64,000 nucleotides of DNA from positions 3,358,001 to 3,422,000 of the forward strand of contig NZ_WBOF01000001.1 in NCBI RefSeq assembly GCF_009569385.1. Direction: 5' to 3'. Numbering within the stretch: position 1 is the first letter of the stretch; every line of letters starts with the position of its first letter. The stretch is from Streptomyces kaniharaensis. Its GTDB lineage: Bacteria; Actinomycetota; Actinomycetes; Streptomycetales; Streptomycetaceae. A program made the position numbers and the translations under genes. The notes beneath the pieces are model-generated. The model made no database searches. It had not been told where the DNA came from and saw only the letters and a program-made list of their open reading frames with translations. Of the stretch, positions 51,468-59,542 are shown piece by piece.

Positions 51468-53144
51468 TCAGTAGACGCAGGGGATGCCGCCGTTGGATTC
51501 GGCGTCGACGCCCGGGCCCTGCACGGGGAGGCCGGCGGCGGGGTCGGAGGGCGCCGGAGTGGCGCCGGTGGTCGGGTTGGCGCCGGCCTTGTCGCCGGCC
51601 GGGGCGGTGAATCCGGTGCCGAGGGTGACGGTGACGTGGCCGGCCGCGGTGGAGGAGGACTCGGTGGCGGTCACGCCGTAGCGGGCGGCGATCTGCTCGG
51701 CGGCGTCCTGGGCGCCCTTGCCGTAGACCACCGTGGTGGTCTTCGGCTTCGTGGTCGCGGGGCCGGACTTGCCCTCCTTGAAGCCCATCGCCACGAGGGC
51801 CTTGGACTCGGAGTCTGCGGCGCCGTCCACCTTGGAGGCGTTGTAGACGTCGACGGTGGCGGCCTTGGCGGTGGTGGTCGGCGCCTGGGTGGGTGTCGGC
51901 TGGGCGGAGGCGGAGGCCGCGTCGGTCGCGCCCTCAGCCGGGGCAGCGGGCGCGGCGGCGTCGGCGTAGCCGAACAGCTGCTTGACGACCTTCTGGACCT
52001 TCGACGGGGTGACGAGGTTGACGTCCTGGCCGTTCTTCTTGCCGAAGCCGTCGAAGGTCAGGGTGTTGAACTCGACGTTGCCGCCGGTCAGGGCCGGGGC
52101 CTGCTGGGCGAAGTCGAGGACGTTCCACTCGTTGTCGATGACGAGGTCCTTCTGGACGACCCCGAAGAGCTTCTGGAGTTTGCCGAGGTCGCTGATGATG
52201 CCGTCCTGCTTGAGCTTGTGCACGACGGAGGAGATGAAGGCCTGCTGGCGGTGGGTGCGGGCGAAGTCGCCGGTGTTCCCGTCGGGGCCGTCCAGGTTGT
52301 GCCGCTGGCGGACGAAGGAGAGCGCCTGGGAGGCGTTGAGCTTGTTGATGCCCTTGTGGAAGTCGGCGCCGGAGCCCTGGCCTTCGATGGCCGGGTCTTT
52401 GGTGTCGTGGGTGAGGCAGACCTCGATCGGCTCGACCGCCTTGGCGATGTCGTAGAAGCCCATGAGGTTGACCTCGGCGATGTGGTCGATCGGCTGGTCG
52501 AGGAACTTCTGGACGGTCCGGATGGTGGCCGCACGCCCGGCGTCGCGGCCGGCCTTCTCCAGGTCCGCGCCCTTGAGGCCCTTGGCCTGGAGGCCCGGGT
52601 TCGCCTTCTCCTTGGCCGCGCCGTAGGCCTCCTTGATCTTGGCCATGCCCAACTGGGAGCCGTCGCCGTCGTAGGTCATGACGTAGTCGTCACGCGGTAC
52701 GGAGACGGCCTGTACCTTGCCGCCGTTCGCGGGGATGTGCAGCAGGATCAGGCTGTTGGTGTTGTAGCCGCCGATGTCGGAGCTGTGGCCGGCGTGCAGC
52801 TCGTCCTGGACGAAGGCCGGGTCGAGGTCCGAGCCGTCCATGTTCTTGCGGCTGTCGAGGCCGATCAGCAGCAGGTTGACGGAATTGTCCAGGTGTTTGG
52901 GCGCGTCCTTCTTCGTCTCCGCGATGACGTTGGACGTGGTCATCCCGTCGGTGAGCTGCTTGTACTCGTACCAGACGACGCCGCTCGAGACGAACACCGC
53001 CAGCGCGACCGAACAGGCCGCCGCCCGGCTCGCAACGAGCAGTGGCGAACGCCGTCCGGCCGGCGCCTGCGGGGCTTGCGCGGTGCGGCGGGCAGCGGCC
53101 CGGCCGCCTTGCGGGTTCTCGGCGTTACCGGCGTTCTCAGCCAT
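51468..53144 (-). CDS. LytR-CpsA-Psr (LCP) family cell-wall glycopolymer transferase
   Basis: A 558-residue membrane-anchored enzyme that attaches teichoic-acid-like or other glycopolymers to peptidoglycan. One N-terminal helix (about 34-58) places the rest outside. The LCP domain (about 85-300) has NLLLIGLDSR, YNTNSLILLHI, VSVPRDDYV, and the arginine motif LSFVRQRHNLDGPDGNTGD. After a Thr/Ala/Pro linker comes a LytR_C domain (about 425-515, VDVYNASKVDGAADSESKAL). The stop is preceded by a Cys-containing GGIPCVY end. ATG 53144 has AGGAGG; it overlaps the upstream gene by 8 bp. Confidence 0.93.
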   Translation of the reverse strand: MAENAGNAENPQGGRAAARRTAQAPQAPAGRRSPLLVASRAAACSVALAVFVSSGVVWYEYKQLTDGMTTSNVIAETKKDAPKHLDNSVNLLLIGLDSRKNMDGSDLDPAFVQDELHAGHSSDIGGYNTNSLILLHIPANGGKVQAVSVPRDDYVMTYDGDGSQLGMAKIKEAYGAAKEKANPGLQAKGLKGADLEKAGRDAGRAATIRTVQKFLDQPIDHIAEVNLMGFYDIAKAVEPIEVCLTHDTKDPAIEGQGSGADFHKGINKLNASQALSFVRQRHNLDGPDGNTGDFARTHRQQAFISSVVHKLKQDGIISDLGKLQKLFGVVQKDLVIDNEWNVLDFAQQAPALTGGNVEFNTLTFDGFGKKNGQDVNLVTPSKVQKVVKQLFGYADAAAPAAPAEGATDAASASAQPTPTQAPTTTAKAATVDVYNASKVDGAADSESKALVAMGFKEGKSGPATTKPKTTTVVYGKGAQDAAEQIAARYGVTATESSSTAAGHVTVTLGTGFTAPAGDKAGANPTTGATPAPSDPAAGLPVQGPGVDAESNGGIPCVY

Positions 53145-53595
53145 GGTGTTTCCTCCTGTCCCGGGCCACCCGGACCACGATCACCAGCACGGCTGCCCCC
53201 GCAGCCGCGGCCATGACGGGAAAGCCGTGGACGACCCACTTCGCGGAGCCGGTCGCCAGGGCCTTGCCCCGGTACGCGTCGCCGTTGGCGAGCAGTTCGG
53301 CGGCGGCCGTCACCCCGAGGACGAGCAGGGGCGAGGCGCAGAGCACCCACCACCAGCCGTTGCGGCTGCTGAGCGTGGCCGCCAGGGCAGTCCCGACGAC
53401 GGCACCGACCGCGAACGCGATTCCCATGCCCGGGCCGGACGTCTCGTCGATCCCCGCACCCGCGGCGGGCAGCACGATCGCCAGTGCGGCGGGCACGGCG
53501 GGGCCGCCCGGGCGGGGCCGGGCGGGGCCCGCGGTTCTCGCGGCCTGCCGCTCCGTCTCCTGTTTTGAGGACGTCCGTCCTCGTCGTCCCGCCAC
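53137..53595 (-). CDS. Small membrane protein (DUF6542-like) coupled to the LCP gene
   Basis: A 152-residue protein: a basic N-terminus (residues 1-30) and four hydrophobic segments (about 33-50, 55-75, 82-100, 122-142) around RNGWWWVLCASPLLVLGVTA. This pattern matches an uncharacterised actinobacterial family that I know as DUF6542; the assignment is from memory. GTG 53595 has GGGGGTGAG upstream. Its 3' end overlaps the LCP start by 8 bp, pointing to coupled translation and a shared role in cell-wall assembly. Confidence 0.7.
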   Translation of the reverse strand: MAGRRGRTSSKQETERQAARTAGPARPRPGGPAVPAALAIVLPAAGAGIDETSGPGMGIAFAVGAVVGTALAATLSSRNGWWWVLCASPLLVLGVTAAAELLANGDAYRGKALATGSAKWVVHGFPVMAAAAGAAVLVIVVRVARDRRKHHG

Positions 53596-53938
53596 GCACT
53601 CACCCCCCGGTGTCTCTTGCGTCCGTGCGCTGCGGCGTGCGCCTTCGTCCGTTCCCTCGTGGGAGGGCGTCGGGGGCGCTGCCGATTCACTGGACGTCGG
53701 CGTTCGGCCGGCCGGTTCCCGCTGTCGGTCGGGGGCAGGCTCGCGTCACTGGTTTCCTCTACACGGGTGTAGAGATCGAGCGCAGCATATAGCACCCCTG
53801 TTCGGCGAAGGTCCCGGACCGCGACTCCCCGGCGGGGCTGTTCGATTGTTGCCGACGGGGCGGAAGGGAGGGGCCGTTTCCCGAAAGAGGGTCTACACTG
53901 CACCGAGTAGTTTTGTGCGAGGTGCGAGGGGAGTGGCC
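53596..53938. other. Divergent region between the DUF6542-like/LCP pair and a TetR gene
   Basis: 343 bp without a supported gene. It contains the 18-bp palindrome at 53757-53774, a -10-like TACACT at 53894-53899 for the TetR gene, and an AT-richer GCATATAGC at about 53784-53792 that may belong to a promoter. Confidence 0.6.
53757..53774. promoter_or_regulatory. 18-bp palindromic operator candidate
   Basis: CTCTACACGGGTGTAGAG: 8-bp perfect arms around GG. The half-site TCTACAC recurs at 53892-53898, overlapping the -10 of the TetR gene, as expected for an autoregulated repressor. Confidence 0.6.
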
Positions 53939-54580
53939 GTGGCGGCGACGAGCGGAGCGGGTCGGCCGGAGAAGCGCAAGGCGATCACGCGGGCCGCGAC
54001 GGCCGTGTTCGGGCGCGAGGGGTACGTCCGCGCGAGCATGGACGTGATCGCGGCGGAGGCGGGCGTCTCGAAGCGCACGGTGTACAACCACTTCGTCGAC
54101 AAGGAGACCCTGTTCCTGTCGGTGGCGCTGGAGAACTCCGCCGAACTGACCGAGAAGGTCCGGGACTTGGTCGACCGCCACCTCGGCAAGATCGTGGACC
54201 TGCGGCAGGACCTGACCGACTTCGCCGTCGACCGGGCGCGGGCCGTGCTTTCGGCGGGCGACCATGGCGCGCTGGGCCGGGCCATCCGCGCCGAGGTGGC
54301 CAACATCCCGGCGGACGTCCTGGAGGCGTGGCTGGAGGCCGGCCCGATCGCCTCGCTGCGGGATCTCGCGGCGCGGTTCGAGGCGCTGGCCGGGCGCGGG
54401 CTGCTGGCGATCGACGATCCGGCGCTGGCCGCCGAGCAGTTCACGCTGCTGGCCTTCCACGGCATCGCCGAGCGCTCGTTCTGGGGTGCGCTGCCGGTGC
54501 CGGAGGAGGAGGTCGCGCGGATCGCCGCAGTAGGGGTCGACGCGTTCCTGAAGATCTACGGGGTGCCCGCGGCCGGCTGA
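53939..54580 (+). CDS. TetR/AcrR-family transcriptional regulator
   Basis: A 213-residue repressor. The DNA-binding domain (about 8-65) has AITRAATAVFGREGYVRASM, DVIAAEAGVSKRTVYNHFVD and the recognition helix in SKRTVYNHF. The C-terminal part matches the TetR_C AefR-like group (LAIDDPALAAEQFTLLAFHG). GTG 53939 was chosen for AGGGGAG 5 nt upstream; GTG 53933 overlaps that site. TCTACAC half-sites upstream suggest autorepression. Targets unknown; the divergent LCP pair is a candidate. Confidence 0.9.
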   Translation: MAATSGAGRPEKRKAITRAATAVFGREGYVRASMDVIAAEAGVSKRTVYNHFVDKETLFLSVALENSAELTEKVRDLVDRHLGKIVDLRQDLTDFAVDRARAVLSAGDHGALGRAIRAEVANIPADVLEAWLEAGPIASLRDLAARFEALAGRGLLAIDDPALAAEQFTLLAFHGIAERSFWGALPVPEEEVARIAAVGVDAFLKIYGVPAAG

Positions 54581-54616
54581 ATCGCGGACACCCCGTGCGT
54601 CCGAACTACCGACGGG

Positions 54617-55330
54617 TCACGACTTCCAGTTGATGCCCTTGTTGAGGGTGTACGGCTCGCCCCAGTACTCGGCGCCGGCGACCTTGGAGGCCGACGGGGA
54701 GAGCGCCACCGCGCAGGAGGTGGAGGACTGGCCGTTGGTGAAGCCCTTCGGCAGCGAGTTGTTCGGGCACTTGTCGAAGGTGCCGATGACCCCCAGGTCG
54801 GTGGCCTCGGTGCCGTCCGCGAGGAGTCCCTTCATGTGGGTCACGCTGGTGAACGACAGGTCGGTGGTGCCGACGTTGGTGATCTTGTAGTGGATGTAGT
54901 ACGGCACCAGGCCCTTGACCCTGTCGCCGAGCTTGAACGGGGCAAGGTCGGCCGGGTCGCCCTGGTCGATCGAGGTGACCGCGAGCGAGATCGCGCCCTT
55001 GGTGCTGCCGGAGCTGAACGGGATCTGGACGGCGTCGCCGACCTTGACGGTGGTCCCGGGCGCCGGGGTCTGCCCGCCGCCGTTGCCGCCGGGCACCGGG
55101 GCGCCGGTGGCGGGCGCGGCGGCCGAGCTGGTCGGCGCGGCCGCGGTCGGCGCGGCGGCCGAGGTGGCCGGGGCGCTCGGCTCGGTCGAGGCCGCGGCGG
55201 ACGTCGGCGCGGCGGTGGTCGCCGTGTCGGACGACGCCGTGTCGTCGTTGCAGGCGGTCAGCGTCAGCACGCCGACCACCGCCAGCCCGGCGAGTGCGCG
55301 CATGCTCGATCTGGTGGCGAAGGTGTTCAC
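54617..55330 (-). CDS. Secreted lipoprotein, function unknown (DUF4352-like)
   Basis: A 237-residue exported protein. The signal peptide ends in the lipobox LTLTAC, so Cys27 is probably lipidated. A Thr/Ala/Ser/Pro linker (about 30-85) leads to one beta-rich domain (about 90-237) with VPYYIHYKITNVGTTDLSFT, typical of immunoglobulin-like DUF4352 domains, and two cysteines (DKCPNN, TSCAVAL) that may form a disulfide. GTG 55330 gives a normal signal peptide; the nearest purine stretch is GGGGGGACGAC. Convergent with the TetR gene. Confidence 0.8.
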   Translation of the reverse strand: MNTFATRSSMRALAGLAVVGVLTLTACNDDTASSDTATTAAPTSAAASTEPSAPATSAAAPTAAAPTSSAAAPATGAPVPGGNGGGQTPAPGTTVKVGDAVQIPFSSGSTKGAISLAVTSIDQGDPADLAPFKLGDRVKGLVPYYIHYKITNVGTTDLSFTSVTHMKGLLADGTEATDLGVIGTFDKCPNNSLPKGFTNGQSSTSCAVALSPSASKVAGAEYWGEPYTLNKGINWKS

Positions 55331-55580
55331 GTGGAGTCGTCCCCCCGAGTCTTCGGACCGTCAGGTGAAGGTCCTTGTGGTCCATGTTGATAGCGCAACT
55401 GGGCTGCGGGGACTACGACTTTGACGGCCCCTTCACCAGGTCGTGACGGCTTGGGCACCGACCTGGTGCAGGGATGCGGAGTTGATCACGGTCTCCGCCC
55501 CGGAGAGTCGGTTGCCGGGCGGCGGGGGAGCCCGGAGCGGTGTGGGGATCGTCACCGTTCCACCTGGATGTTCGGGATCC

Positions 55581-55586
55581 TACGAT
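55581..55586 (+). promoter_or_regulatory. -10-like element of a leaderless transcript
   Basis: TACGAT ends 6 bp before the GTG start of the thioesterase gene, so transcription would begin at or next to the start codon. No ribosome site is present. Confidence 0.45.
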
Positions 55587-55592
55587 CGCCCC

Positions 55593-56378
55593 GTGAATGA
55601 CAGCTACTTCCAGCGCACCGGCGATCGCCGCTTCAAGCCCACGGTCCACGCGGGCGGCGCCTGGAACGCGGACGAACAGCACTTCAGCCCGGTGGCGGGC
55701 CTGATCGTCCACGCGATCGAGCGGCACCGCGCGACGGGCCCCGACAACGGGCTGGCGCTGGCCCGGATCAGCTACGACATCCTCGGCCGGATCGCCGTCG
55801 ACGAGTGCGAGATCACGGTGGAGACCATCCGGCCGGGGCGGACGATCGAGCTGGTGGAGGCGGTCCTGGTGATCGCCGACCGGCCGGTGATCCGGGCCCG
55901 TGCCTGGTTCCTCGTCTCCCGCGACTCCACCGCCGTTGCCGACAGCCCGATTGAGCGGCTCGGTGCGCCCGAGGAGTTCACACCGTGGGCGATGAGTGAG
56001 CTGTGGGACGGGGGTTACATCGCCTCGATCGACGTTCGGCGCCGGGAGTCGGCTCCTGGGCGTGCGGCGGCCTGGATCAGCAGTGAGCTCGATCTGGTGG
56101 CCGGGGAGCCGAGCAGCCCGCTCGCGTCGTTCATAGCCTTGGTGGACACGGCCAACGGGATCGCCGTGCGGCAGCCCCCGACGGGGTGGATGTTCCCGAA
56201 CGTGGATCTGACCATCCACCTTCACCGCCAGCCGCAGGGGCGTTGGACGGGCCTGGACACCACGGTCACCTTCGGCCCGGCCGGGCACGGGCTCACCAGC
56301 AGCGTGCTCCACGATGCGACCGGCCCGGTCGGATCAGCGCAGCAGGTGCTTACCGTACGGCCGCTGGCCGGGAGTTAG
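55593..56378 (+). CDS. Thioesterase-superfamily (acyl-CoA thioesterase-like, double hot-dog) protein
   Basis: A 261-residue double hot-dog protein. It begins YFQRTGDRRFKPTVHAGGAW; the first domain includes LARISYDILGRIAVDECEIT and VIRARAWFLVSRDST, the second ASFIALVDTANGIAVRQPPT with MFPNVDLTIHLHRQPQG, a pattern of TesB-like acyl-CoA thioesterases. The exact substrate is unknown. GTG 55593 was chosen because a -10-like TACGAT ends 6 bp before it, giving a leaderless start; the frame is open upstream to 55443 without conservation. Its last 29 bp overlap the convergent membrane protein gene. Confidence 0.85.
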   Translation: MNDSYFQRTGDRRFKPTVHAGGAWNADEQHFSPVAGLIVHAIERHRATGPDNGLALARISYDILGRIAVDECEITVETIRPGRTIELVEAVLVIADRPVIRARAWFLVSRDSTAVADSPIERLGAPEEFTPWAMSELWDGGYIASIDVRRRESAPGRAAAWISSELDLVAGEPSSPLASFIALVDTANGIAVRQPPTGWMFPNVDLTIHLHRQPQGRWTGLDTTVTFGPAGHGLTSSVLHDATGPVGSAQQVLTVRPLAGS

Positions 56379-56898
56379 CACCGGACTGCGTGCGGCTGGA
56401 CCACCAGACCGAGCCGAACAGGAGCGCCCCGGGGGCGATTCCGGCGACGGTCGAGATGGCGGCGTCGGGAGCACCGAGGGCCGCGAGGACCATGCCGACC
56501 GCACCACAGGCCGCCATCGACCCGCCGAGGACGCGGAGTTCGGGCCTGCGCCAGGCGGAGGCGAGGCCGAAGAAGTGGACGCCGACGACGAAGGCGATCC
56601 AGCCGACCGTGGCGTGTGGGGTGTGGAGGACCTTGTTGATCACCATGAGGCCGGTGGCTATGGCGAGCACCTCGGCCGCGACGACGAGCCAGTAGCGGCC
56701 ACCGAAGCGAGCTCTCGGGGCGGTGGTTGCTTCGGGTGCGGCGGGGCGGCGGTTGAAGAGGCCCAGGAAGAGGAAGGCGACGACGGCGAGTACGCGGAGC
56801 GGGATGGCGACGGCGGTCGGCAGGGCTCCGGCGTTGGCTTGGACGAAGACGAGCCCGAAGCTCGAACCGATGATCCTGGTGGTTCGGACACTGTTCAT
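56350..56898 (-). CDS. Five-helix membrane protein of unknown function
   Basis: A 182-residue integral membrane protein with hydrophobic stretches near residues 28-47, 70-88, 95-112, 122-142 and 146-166. Conserved-looking motifs include RYWLVVAAEVLAIATGLMVI and TVGWIAFVVGVHFFGLASAW. I do not recognise a named family. ATG 56898 lacks a strong ribosome site (GAAGATAG-type spacing is poor). It overlaps the 3' end of the thioesterase gene tail-to-tail. The following gene on the same strand (DUF397) lies 70 bp upstream. Confidence 0.75.
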   Translation of the reverse strand: MNSVRTTRIIGSSFGLVFVQANAGALPTAVAIPLRVLAVVAFLFLGLFNRRPAAPEATTAPRARFGGRYWLVVAAEVLAIATGLMVINKVLHTPHATVGWIAFVVGVHFFGLASAWRRPELRVLGGSMAACGAVGMVLAALGAPDAAISTVAGIAPGALLFGSVWWSSRTQSGANSRPAAVR

Positions 56899-56967
56899 GA
56901 TCGGAAGATAGCGCCACCGCCTCTGCTGTCAGCGCAATGGGCGATGACAGCAGGAGGAGGGCGCGGT

Positions 56968-57168
56968 TCAGATGAGGTGGTCGAACTCGCCGGCCTTGGC
57001 TCCGAGGATGAAGGCGCGGAGCTTGGCGGTTGTGGTGGTGACGATGACGTCGGGATCGTCAGATTCGCGAAGGTGGCGGAGGTCATCTGTTCCGGCGGCC
57101 AGCTCAAGGCAGTTATTGGCACCTTCGGCGTTGCTGTATGACGACTTCTGCCAGGAGAAGTTGGACAT
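56968..57168 (-). CDS. DUF397 domain small protein
   Basis: A 66-residue DUF397 protein with the family hallmark WQKSSYSNAEGANNCLELA and RESDDPDVIVTTTTAKLRAF. In streptomycetes DUF397 genes nearly always pair with an Xre/DUF5753 regulator and often an HATPase gene; the class includes WhiJ-associated and AbaA-locus proteins. It begins 10 bp after the stop of the regulator gene. ATG 57168 has GAAAGG upstream. Its molecular role is thought to be antagonising the paired regulator. Confidence 0.92.
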   Translation of the reverse strand: MSNFSWQKSSYSNAEGANNCLELAAGTDDLRHLRESDDPDVIVTTTTAKLRAFILGAKAGEFDHLI

Positions 57169-57178
57169 CACGGGCCTT

Positions 57179-58063
57179 TCACGACTGAAGTAGATACAGA
57201 AGATGATGAAGGAGCCCCCACGAGTCACGGTTAGGGAGTCCTTGCAACGCCGTCTCGCGATCGGCAACTGGCAGGGCGTGGGCACTGAGTTGCTGGAACA
57301 TCTCGCCATAGGATGCCAGTTCAGCTTGCTCGCCAAGGTGCTCCGCGCGCTTCGGGCCATCCAAAATGACCGTCGCAAGTTCAGGGCAGCCGGGATCACA
57401 GAAGAGGAAAGAGCCTGAGAACGGTGGGATTCTCGGCGCGGTGAACGGCAGTACCTGGAGATCCACGTTGGGAAGCTCGGCGATCCTGAGCAGATGCACC
57501 AGTTGGGCTCGCGTGACATCATCTCCGGCGAATCGCATCCGCAGCGCGGCCTCGTGAATGACGAACCGGAAATGCCGCTGCTTGTCGTCGGTCAGGATCC
57601 GCTGTCGCTCCATGCGGAACTGGACCTGTGTCGCCGTATCCCACTTCCTTGGCCCTCCGTTGTAGAGCGCTTCGGTGTAGGCGGGTAGTTGCAGGATGCC
57701 GGGGATGTGCAGTGTCTCGTAGTTGTCGAGTCGGGTTGCCCGATCTTCGCACTCGGAGAGATCAAGAGCGAGGGCCGGGACCTTGCCCTCGAACTTGCTC
57801 CACCAGCCCTTGCCAGTGCTTCGCCCCATCTCCGCAAGAACCCTGCGATAGGTCGGATCCGTGCAGCCGTAGGCGTCGAGCCAGACTTCGAGGCGTTCGG
57901 GGTTGAGCGTGATCCGGCCTGCCTCGGTGTGGCTCACTGCCGGAACCTTCATGCCGACCAGGGCGCCGGCCTCTGCCGACGAGAGGCCGGCGGCCGTTCG
58001 CAGGCGCTGAAGCTCTTCGCCGAATCGGCGCTGTCGCTGGCTGATTGGTCCCTTGTATCCCAC
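57179..58063 (-). CDS. Xre-type helix-turn-helix regulator with DUF5753 domain (WhiJ-like)
   Basis: A 294-residue regulator. The helix-turn-helix is at about residues 18-60 (LRTAAGLSSAEAGALVGMKV, PAVSHTEAGR); the DUF5753 domain (about 100-285) has LDLSECEDRATRLDNYETLH, IPGILQLPAYTEAL and the end FQQLSAHALPVADRETALQG. GTG 58063 has GGAAGGA upstream. It forms an operon with the downstream DUF397 gene and is divergent from an HATPase gene, the standard WhiJ/AbaA-type set tied to Streptomyces development. Third-position GC is lower here than in nearby genes. Confidence 0.93.
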   Translation of the reverse strand: MGYKGPISQRQRRFGEELQRLRTAAGLSSAEAGALVGMKVPAVSHTEAGRITLNPERLEVWLDAYGCTDPTYRRVLAEMGRSTGKGWWSKFEGKVPALALDLSECEDRATRLDNYETLHIPGILQLPAYTEALYNGGPRKWDTATQVQFRMERQRILTDDKQRHFRFVIHEAALRMRFAGDDVTRAQLVHLLRIAELPNVDLQVLPFTAPRIPPFSGSFLFCDPGCPELATVILDGPKRAEHLGEQAELASYGEMFQQLSAHALPVADRETALQGLPNRDSWGLLHHLLYLLQS

Positions 58064-58141
58064 GATCGTCCTTCCCTCCGGCGCAGTCTCGCGCACATCC
58101 CATGCAGGACGCCACCAACGAGTGATGGAGAGTCTGAGGGC

Positions 58142-58171
58142 TTGCAAGTTTGGCAGACGGGCCCCTACTCT
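58142..58171 (+). promoter_or_regulatory. Candidate promoter of the HATPase gene
   Basis: TTGCAA at 58142-58147 and TACTCT at 58166-58171, 18-bp spacer, in the 265-bp divergent region. Transcription would start near 58178, about 150 nt before the ATG. Confidence 0.4.
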
Positions 58172-58328
58172 CAGTGTTGCACCGATCACACGACGGAGCG
58201 TCAGTAACGCCTTGTCTCAAGGCAGTAGGCGCCTGCTGCCCAAGCACCGAAGAGCAGCCATGTCCCGGCCTGGCTCACGGCGACGTATCCGTCGACCACC
58301 TCTCCTCTCCTCCCTCCCGAGGTCTCCT

Positions 58329-58694
58329 ATGCGTGCCTTGAACCCTCCGGACTGGACCGCCGCCCGGCTCGAACTCCGCGACCTCCTCGTCGGCGCCGGC
58401 TGGCCGTCCGACACCATCTCGGACGCCGAACTCGCCCTCCACGAGCTGATCGCCAACGCGTGGTTGCACGCGGGCAACCTCGCGCCCTTCGTCGTCCTCA
58501 CCCTCCGGCCCAACCGCCTCCGCGTCTCCGTCAGCGACGACAGCCCGGACCTCCTTCCCGACCACCCGCCCTCCACCCTCCTCTCCGAGTCCGGCCGAGG
58601 CCTCCACCTCGTCCGTGCCCTCACCCACCGCTTCGGCACCGAGCTGCGCAAGCAGGGCAAGTCCGTGTGGTTCGAGCTGGACGTCGTCGCGTGA
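58329..58694 (+). CDS. HATPase-domain regulatory protein of the WhiJ/AbaA-type cassette
   Basis: A 121-residue GHKL ATPase. The N-box is ALHELIANAWLHAG and the G-box SESGRGLHLVRALTHRFG. It lacks extra domains, like other anti-sigma-like ATPases accompanying Xre/DUF397 pairs. ATG 58329 marks where third-position GC becomes high; ATG 58260 would add 23 poorly coding residues. The stop overlaps the next start (GTGA). A regulatory link to the divergent Xre gene is inferred from the repeated genomic association of these families. Confidence 0.87.
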   Translation: MRALNPPDWTAARLELRDLLVGAGWPSDTISDAELALHELIANAWLHAGNLAPFVVLTLRPNRLRVSVSDDSPDLLPDHPPSTLLSESGRGLHLVRALTHRFGTELRKQGKSVWFELDVVA

Positions 58695-58948
58695 GCCGCC
58701 GTCACCCGATGAAGCCCACCGACCCCCGCGTCCGGCACTACACCGACGACCAGATCCGCACGCTCATCGCCGAAGTCCACGAGCGCGGAAAGAAGTTCGG
58801 CCTGGTCTGGCCCTCCGCCACCACGGACAGGACCCTCGACGGCCGTGTCCTCGTCCGCTTCAACACGGCCCCGGTCACGACTCTCCTCAACCTGCTGAAC
58901 CTCCTCCTCGATGCCGAACGGGACAACGACGACCCGTGCGTTTCCTGA
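58691..58948 (+). CDS. Small hypothetical protein
   Basis: An 85-residue soluble protein with no recognised domain. Visible features are a basic start (VSRRHPMKPTDPRVRHY), a helical TDDQIRTLIAEVHERGKKFG and a Leu-rich TTLLNLLNLLLDAERDNDD. GTG 58691 overlaps the HATPase stop by 4 bp, suggesting coupled translation; ATG 58709 is the alternative. Codon bias is that of a real gene. Confidence 0.65.
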   Translation: MSRRHPMKPTDPRVRHYTDDQIRTLIAEVHERGKKFGLVWPSATTDRTLDGRVLVRFNTAPVTTLLNLLNLLLDAERDNDDPCVS

Positions 58949-59052
58949 TCGGCACGGCCTTCGCCGTCCTCCTCGCCCTCGCGATCGCCACCGTCGCCCT
59001 CGGCGTCATCACCGCTCTCAACGTTGCAAAGCCCGACGAAGAAGAGTCCTGA
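58936..59052 (+). CDS. 38-residue single-helix membrane peptide
   Basis: A very small protein: one hydrophobic helix (residues 3-29, FLIGTAFAVLLALAIATVAL) and an acidic tail (KPDEEES). GTG 58936 lies inside the end of the preceding gene (13-bp overlap). Third-position GC and the operon position support it, but there is no homology evidence. Confidence 0.5.
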   Translation: MRFLIGTAFAVLLALAIATVALGVITALNVAKPDEEES

Positions 59053-59053
59053 G

Positions 59054-59353
59054 ATGTCTGACACCACCGACCCCGTCGTCAACGCCCTCGCCGCGACCCG
59101 CTACGCCGTCGCCGCCGCGTTCAACTCCTTCGGCCCCGCCGCCGTCACCCCCGCCGCCCCGGACGACTTCGACTGGCCCGAACTCGAAGCCTTCATCCAC
59201 CAGCTCGGCTTCGCAGCCGACCACTCCGACGCCGACCTCAACCTCTACCGACTCCTCACCGCCGTCCAGCGCATCGCCTACCGCGAGGGCGCCGGCCGCA
59301 ACCCGAACTGGTCCCGGGCCCGCCTCAACCCTCTTCCCAGACCCGCCGATTAG
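59054..59353 (+). CDS. Small hypothetical protein
   Basis: A 99-residue, acidic, mostly helical protein (AATRYAVAAAFNSFG, DDFDWPELEAFIHQLGFAAD, NLYRLLTAVQRIAYREGAG). I do not recognise a family. ATG 59054 follows the preceding stop by 1 bp and has GAAGAAGAG upstream. It is the last gene of the HATPase operon; a repeated hairpin element starts 20 bp after its stop. Confidence 0.65.
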   Translation: MSDTTDPVVNALAATRYAVAAAFNSFGPAAVTPAAPDDFDWPELEAFIHQLGFAADHSDADLNLYRLLTAVQRIAYREGAGRNPNWSRARLNPLPRPAD

Positions 59354-59373
59354 CGCCAAGCGGCGTCCGCGCA

Positions 59374-59400
59374 CAGGAAGTCGGCCGGTCCGACTTCCTG
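59374..59400. repeat. Intergenic palindromic repeat, copy 1
   Basis: CAGGAAGTCGG at 59374-59384 and CCGACTTCCTG at 59390-59400, 5-nt loop. The same 11-bp stem recurs at 61284-61310. Both copies lie 10-20 bp after a stop codon. Confidence 0.8.
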
Positions 59401-59542
59401 CGCAGGCCTGTTGCGGACAGAAGTGCGATGAACCGATCCCGCGCGCCGCCCTACACTCCGTCCACTTCGTCGTGGCCACAGGTGTCGTCCGTGTCGTGGA
59501 CGCCGATGTCTACGACGCCGCCCGGGGTTTCAACATCTATTC

